Assembly: GCF_009742725.1 (NCBI RefSeq)
Contig: NZ_WPHG01000001.1
Coordinates: 186,001-250,000 of the forward strand
Length of the DNA stretch: 64,000 bases
DNA from: Nitratireductor arenosus
GTDB lineage: Bacteria > Pseudomonadota > Alphaproteobacteria > Rhizobiales > Rhizobiaceae
Direction: 5' to 3'
Part shown: positions 60,540 through 64,000 of the stretch, piece after piece
Layout: each line of letters begins with the position of its first letter
Numbering within the stretch: the stretch's first letter is position 1
Notes under the pieces: generated by a model
The model's input: the letters and a program-made list of their open reading frames with translations, nothing else
Database searches by the model: none
Told to the model about the DNA's origin: nothing
Position numbers and translations under genes: made by a program

Positions 60540-61715
60540 TCAGTTCGACTGAGACGGGTCGACGCGGCCGACCTCGACCCATTTGTCGCCCACGATCTTG
60601 GAAATGATGATCAGTTCGCCGCCCTGATGGTCGGCGCCGACATCGACCGGAACGTCGTTGACCACATCCTGGAACTTCACGCCTTCCATGGCTGTGCGGA
60701 AGCTTTCAGACGTCAGATCCTTTCCGGCGGCCTCAAGCGCCATGACCAGCGTCTTGGCCGCGCCGTAACCGAGCTGGGCGGCCGTGTCCGGTGCCTTGCC
60801 GGCATAAGCCTCGTAGCTTTCGGCCCACTGCTTGACCTCGGGAACATCCATCCTGGCCTCGAAATCGACCCAGCCCGCCGCTGCATAATAGCCTTCCGTC
60901 ACCCCGCCTGGCACCTTGGCGACAGCGGTGTTGAAGCCAGCCGACGAACCGATGAAGGCGACGTCGGTCCAGCCGAGTTTCTTGGCCGTGCCGTAGGCGA
61001 CGATGGTCTGTCGCACGCCAAGCGCAGTGGCGACGATGTCGCAGCCGGCATCCTTCAGCTTCTGGATCGAGCCGACGAAATCCTGTTCGTCAGGCTTGTG
61101 CGTGGTCTCCGCCGCCCAGGTCAGCCCGAGATCCTCGGCCTTGCTCTTGGCGCCCTCCTCGATCTCCTTGCCGAAATCGGAAGGAATATACATCGCGCAC
61201 ACTTCCTTGGCGTCGTCCTGCTTGACCAGGAACTCCACGCCAGCGCGGATCTGGTCGTAGTACGACGAGAAGCCGGTATATTTGTAAGTGGTATCGCCTT
61301 CGATCATCTGGCGCGCGGCCGTCAGCGGCGATACGTTCGCCACCTCTTTCGATTCCATGATCTTGAAACCGGCGATGTTGTGCGGCGTGCCCAGATTGAG
61401 CAGCATGGCGAAGACCTTGTCGGAATTCACCAGCTTGTTGAAATTCTGTACCGCCTTGGGCACCTGATAGCCGTGATCCTCGACGACGAAGCGGATCTTG
61501 CGTCCATGGATTCCGCCCTTTTCGTTGACCTCGTCGAACACCTGCTGCGCCGCCTTGATGGCGCCCACGTTGAAGGCGGCGAACACGCCGGACAGGTCAC
61601 CGTTGGAACCGAGCACGATCTCGTCGTCGCTGACGCCCTGCGTGGCGTTGGCGGCCGAGGCCATCCCGGCCGCCATCGCGGCTGCGAGGATGGATCTGGT
61701 CAGTGTCTTCCTCAT
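60540..61715 (-). CDS. branched-chain-amino-acid-type ABC binding protein (LivJ/UrtA-like)
   Basis: 391 residues. The signal peptide is cut near ANA-TQ (residue 25). VSDDEIVLGSNGDLSGVFAAFN, GGIHGRKIRFVVEDHGYQVPKAV and SPLTAARQMI match type I binding proteins that feed Liv-type importers. The next gene upstream is an acyl-CoA ligase and then a LivF ATPase, the common arrangement for importers of aromatic or fatty acids that are activated to CoA thioesters on entry. Confidence 0.88.
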   Translation of the reverse strand: MRKTLTRSILAAAMAAGMASAANATQGVSDDEIVLGSNGDLSGVFAAFNVGAIKAAQQVFDEVNEKGGIHGRKIRFVVEDHGYQVPKAVQNFNKLVNSDKVFAMLLNLGTPHNIAGFKIMESKEVANVSPLTAARQMIEGDTTYKYTGFSSYYDQIRAGVEFLVKQDDAKEVCAMYIPSDFGKEIEEGAKSKAEDLGLTWAAETTHKPDEQDFVGSIQKLKDAGCDIVATALGVRQTIVAYGTAKKLGWTDVAFIGSSAGFNTAVAKVPGGVTEGYYAAAGWVDFEARMDVPEVKQWAESYEAYAGKAPDTAAQLGYGAAKTLVMALEAAGKDLTSESFRTAMEGVKFQDVVNDVPVDVGADHQGGELIIISKIVGDKWVEVGRVDPSQSN

Positions 61716-61741
61716 GGGTATTTCCTCCTTGGCAATTATGG

Positions 61742-63652
61742 TCAGGTTTTTGCATGGCCGGGCTGGCCATACATATCGTCGATCAGCTTTTTATGTTTTT
61801 GTTCGACAAAACTTCGCTTCAACTTCATCGTCGCGGTCAGTTCCTCATCTTCGGCCGTCAAGAGCACGTCGATCAAGCGGAAATCCTTGATCTGCTCGAC
61901 ACGGGCAAATTCGGCATTGGTCTCCGCGACGATGCCGGCGATGAGATCGCGCACTTCCTGCGCCGCGCACAGCGACTTGAAGTCGTTGAACGGCACGCGC
62001 CGGTCCTGCGCGAATTTCTCGACATTCTCCTGATCGATCATGATCAGGCTGGTCAGATATTTGCGCTTGTCGCCGATGATCACCGCGTCGGCGATGAACG
62101 GCGAGAACTTCAACCGGTTCTCGACCTCGGCCGGGGTGATGTTCTTACCGCCGGCGGTGATGATGATGTCCTTGACCCGTCCGGTGATCGTCAGAAAACC
62201 CTGATTGTCGAGCCGTCCGACATCGCCGGTCTTGAGCCAGCCGTCCTTAGTCACCGTCTCGGCCGTCTTGTCGGGTTTGTTCCAGTAACCCTTGAATACA
62301 TTGGCGCCACGGTACTGGATCTCGCCCTCGGGCGAGATGCGGAGCTCGCCGCCAGGGACCGGCTGGCCGACCGTGCCGGTCTTGTTGTCTTCGATCAGAT
62401 TAACCGAGATCACGCCGGCGCTTTCGGTCATGCCATAGCCTTCCAGCACGGTAATGCCGACGGCCCGGTACCATTTCAAAAGCGCCGGCGAGATTGGGGC
62501 CGCGCCCGTCGTCCCCCGCCTCAGCCGGTCAAAACCGAGCATGCGGCGCAGGTTCTTGAGCACCAGGAAATCCCAGATGGCGTAGGACATCCGCGTCGCA
62601 GCGGGAACCGTCTTCCCGTTTTCCAGCGCTTCGGCGCGTGCCATGCCGGCCGCGAGCGCGCGGCGGAAAGCCCATTTGCCGAGCGGCGTCGCCTCGTTGG
62701 CCATGATGGTGATGCGCGAATAGACCTTTTCCCACACGCGCGGCACCGCCGTGAACACGTGCGGCGAGACCTCGCGCAGATTGTCGAACACCGTCTCGGG
62801 ACTTTCGGCGAAATTGACTGTCGAGCGCAGGCCGATCGGCGTGAAGACGCTGATCAGCCTTTCCAGGATATGGCACAGCGGCAGGAAACAGACCTGTTCG
62901 TCGGTTTCGTCGACGGGCAGCGTCAAGACCGCGCCGGCGATCGACACGATGATGTTTTCATGGCTGATCATCGCCCCCTTCGGCGGGCCGGTGGTGCCGG
63001 AGGTGTAGACCAGGATCGCCGTGTCGTCCGGTTTCGATCCGGCGATCTCCTCCTCGAAACGCTGGGGATTCCGCTTCAGGAAATCACGCCCGAGCCGGTA
63101 AAGCTCGTCGAGGAAGATCACCCTGTCGTCGGAAAAGCCGTGCAGGCCGTCGGCATCGTAGACGATCACCTTGGCAAGCCCCGGCATCCCATCCTTGACC
63201 GACAAGTACTTGTCGAGTTGCTCGTCGTTTTCCACGAACAGGAAGCGGCTATCGGAATCGTTGACCAGATATTGCAGCTGCTTTGCCGAATCGGTGGTGT
63301 AGACCCCAGACGCGATGCCGCCCACTGACTGGACGGCGAGGTCCGTGTAGATCCATTCCTTATTGTCCTCCGACAGGATCGACACCACCTCGCCGCGCTT
63401 TAGTCCGAGCGCGAGCAGGCCGAGCCCGATCAGCCTTGCATGCTCGTAAAAATCCTCCCAGGTGTAGGACAACCAGATGCCGAACTGCTTTTCACGATGC
63501 GCGACACGACCGCCCAGCTCCTGGCAGCGATGACGAAACAGCTTCACCAACGTGTCGCAACCGTCGAACACATACGGCCCCCGCGACAGGTCCGCGTTGA
63601 AACTATGCCCGTGAACCGTCTGTTGCGGAGGCAGTTTTTCGGCAATCGTCAT
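61742..63652 (-). CDS. AMP-dependent acyl-CoA synthetase (long-chain fatty-acid-CoA ligase type)
   Basis: 636 residues. The ATP loop LVYTSGTTGPPKGAMISHEN is followed by the adenylate motifs GYGMTESAG and WLKTGDVGRLDNQGFLTITGRVKDIIITAGGKNI, and near the C terminus the catalytic Lys in LTATMKLKRSF. Length and insertions match FadD15/Faa-type ligases. The ATG at 63652 has AGGA upstream; a longer frame to 63685 would overlap the ATPase stop. Activates a carboxylic acid, probably imported by the flanking Liv-type system. Confidence 0.9.
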   Translation of the reverse strand: MTIAEKLPPQQTVHGHSFNADLSRGPYVFDGCDTLVKLFRHRCQELGGRVAHREKQFGIWLSYTWEDFYEHARLIGLGLLALGLKRGEVVSILSEDNKEWIYTDLAVQSVGGIASGVYTTDSAKQLQYLVNDSDSRFLFVENDEQLDKYLSVKDGMPGLAKVIVYDADGLHGFSDDRVIFLDELYRLGRDFLKRNPQRFEEEIAGSKPDDTAILVYTSGTTGPPKGAMISHENIIVSIAGAVLTLPVDETDEQVCFLPLCHILERLISVFTPIGLRSTVNFAESPETVFDNLREVSPHVFTAVPRVWEKVYSRITIMANEATPLGKWAFRRALAAGMARAEALENGKTVPAATRMSYAIWDFLVLKNLRRMLGFDRLRRGTTGAAPISPALLKWYRAVGITVLEGYGMTESAGVISVNLIEDNKTGTVGQPVPGGELRISPEGEIQYRGANVFKGYWNKPDKTAETVTKDGWLKTGDVGRLDNQGFLTITGRVKDIIITAGGKNITPAEVENRLKFSPFIADAVIIGDKRKYLTSLIMIDQENVEKFAQDRRVPFNDFKSLCAAQEVRDLIAGIVAETNAEFARVEQIKDFRLIDVLLTAEDEELTATMKLKRSFVEQKHKKLIDDMYGQPGHAKT

Positions 63653-63675
63653 TGCGTCCTCCCTGTTCAAGCGCG

Positions 63676-64000
63676 TCAGCGCCAAGTCTTTTTCTGCTTC
63701 CAGCGTTTCTGACCGCGTTGCGTCTCCTGCTGGACGCCGAGATAGAATTCCTGCACGTCCTTCGACTGCAGCAGGCGCTTTGCGTCGTCGGCCATGACGA
63801 TACGCCCGAGTTCCATCACATAACCGTAATCGGCCACTTCCAGGGCGACCTTGGCGTTCTGCTCGACGAGCAGCATCGTCACCTTCCGCTCGCGATTGAG
63901 GCGGCGGATGATCCTGAAGATTTCCTTCACCAGCAGCGGCGACAGGCCAAGGCTCGGTTCGTCCAGCAGCATCAGCGTCGGACGCGCCATCAGCCCGCGG
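63676..64000 (-). CDS. livF: Liv-type ABC transporter ATPase (LivF), N-terminal part outside the window
   Basis: The last ~107 codons of an ABC ATPase that runs off the right edge; the frame stays open to 64000. Walker B reads LMLLDEPSLGLSP, followed by VTMLLVEQNAKVALEVADYGYVMELGRIV, the D-loop, H-region and regulatory end of LivF. An internal ATG at 63990 is not the true start. It belongs to the operon continuing with the acyl-CoA ligase and binding protein genes. Confidence 0.88.
   Translation of the reverse strand, partial: RGLMARPTLMLLDEPSLGLSPLLVKEIFRIIRRLNRERKVTMLLVEQNAKVALEVADYGYVMELGRIVMADDAKRLLQSKDVQEFYLGVQQETQRGQKRWKQKKTWR

Noticed and set aside
1-64000. CRISPR arrays, tRNA or rRNA genes, transposases, phage genes
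   Set aside because: No regularly spaced repeat array, cloverleaf-like segment, rRNA stretch, or transposase/integrase motif was recognised on either strand.

Overview
The window is gene-dense, GC-rich DNA with short intergenic gaps, many 4-base ATGA/GTGA stop-start overlaps, and a large share of uptake systems and catabolic enzymes. Gene content (TRAP and ABC importers, hydantoinases, IclR/RpiR/FCD-GntR regulators, a group III truncated hemoglobin with an NsrR-like palindrome, pntAB, a Liv-type cluster) suggests an aerobic alphaproteobacterium, probably Hyphomicrobiales. No rRNA or tRNA gene, CRISPR array, insertion sequence or prophage was seen, and no gap between genes reaches 300 bases.

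Layout. (1) 1-7895, minus strand: a likely amino-sugar catabolic operon (PHP-type hydrolase, glucokinase, double-SIS isomerase/deaminase, two Gfo/Idh/MocA dehydrogenases) with an NMT1/SsuA-type ABC importer, divergent from a GntR-HTH/LacI-sensor regulator (8133-9251). Repeated TACAAT/ATTGTA palindromes lie between them. (2) 9315-18736: a MarR regulator divergent from hyuA-hyuB, a sugar-type ABC importer and an M20 carbamoylase; a perfect 11-bp palindrome lies in the divergent gap. (3) 18859-27869, minus: a threonine-synthase-like PLP enzyme, a TRAP transporter, a three-subunit xanthine-dehydrogenase-family molybdoenzyme and an LLM (F420/flavin) oxidoreductase, divergent from an IclR regulator. 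(4) 28851-36904: an M24 metallohydrolase divergent from a second LLM oxidoreductase, followed by npdG, cofE, cofD, cofC and fbiC, i.e. the core F420 biosynthesis and F420-reduction genes. Related TTCCG-type operator candidates stand before the IclR/PLP pair and in the M24/LLM gap. (5) 37031-40062: pntAB, which could supply NADPH for NpdG.

(6) 40140-46003: RidA, an FCD-type GntR regulator, a small membrane protein, a truncated hemoglobin, folE, a periplasmic protein plus cupredoxin plus ECF sigma factor, and a MOSC protein. Two near-identical GGAACC-type promoter candidates precede folE and the periplasmic/cupredoxin/sigma operon. (7) 46023-49558, minus: iron alcohol dehydrogenase, aldehyde dehydrogenase, and a PIN toxin with an upstream candidate antitoxin of unusual architecture. 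(8) 49609-55950: N-formylglutamate amidohydrolase, a TRAP transporter and a glutamine-synthetase-like ligase, divergent from an RpiR regulator with a perfect 7-1-7 palindrome. (9) 56147-60468: an RND efflux pair. (10) 60540-64000, minus: a Liv-type binding protein, a fatty-acyl-CoA-ligase-like enzyme and the end of a LivF ATPase that runs off the right edge.

The most interesting unit is regions 3-5. A regulator, import, molybdenum hydroxylase, two LLM enzymes, cofactor synthesis, cofactor reduction and transhydrogenase sit together, as expected for an F420-dependent catabolic pathway whose substrate is not evident from sequence. All functions are inferred by reading the sequence; no database search was run.
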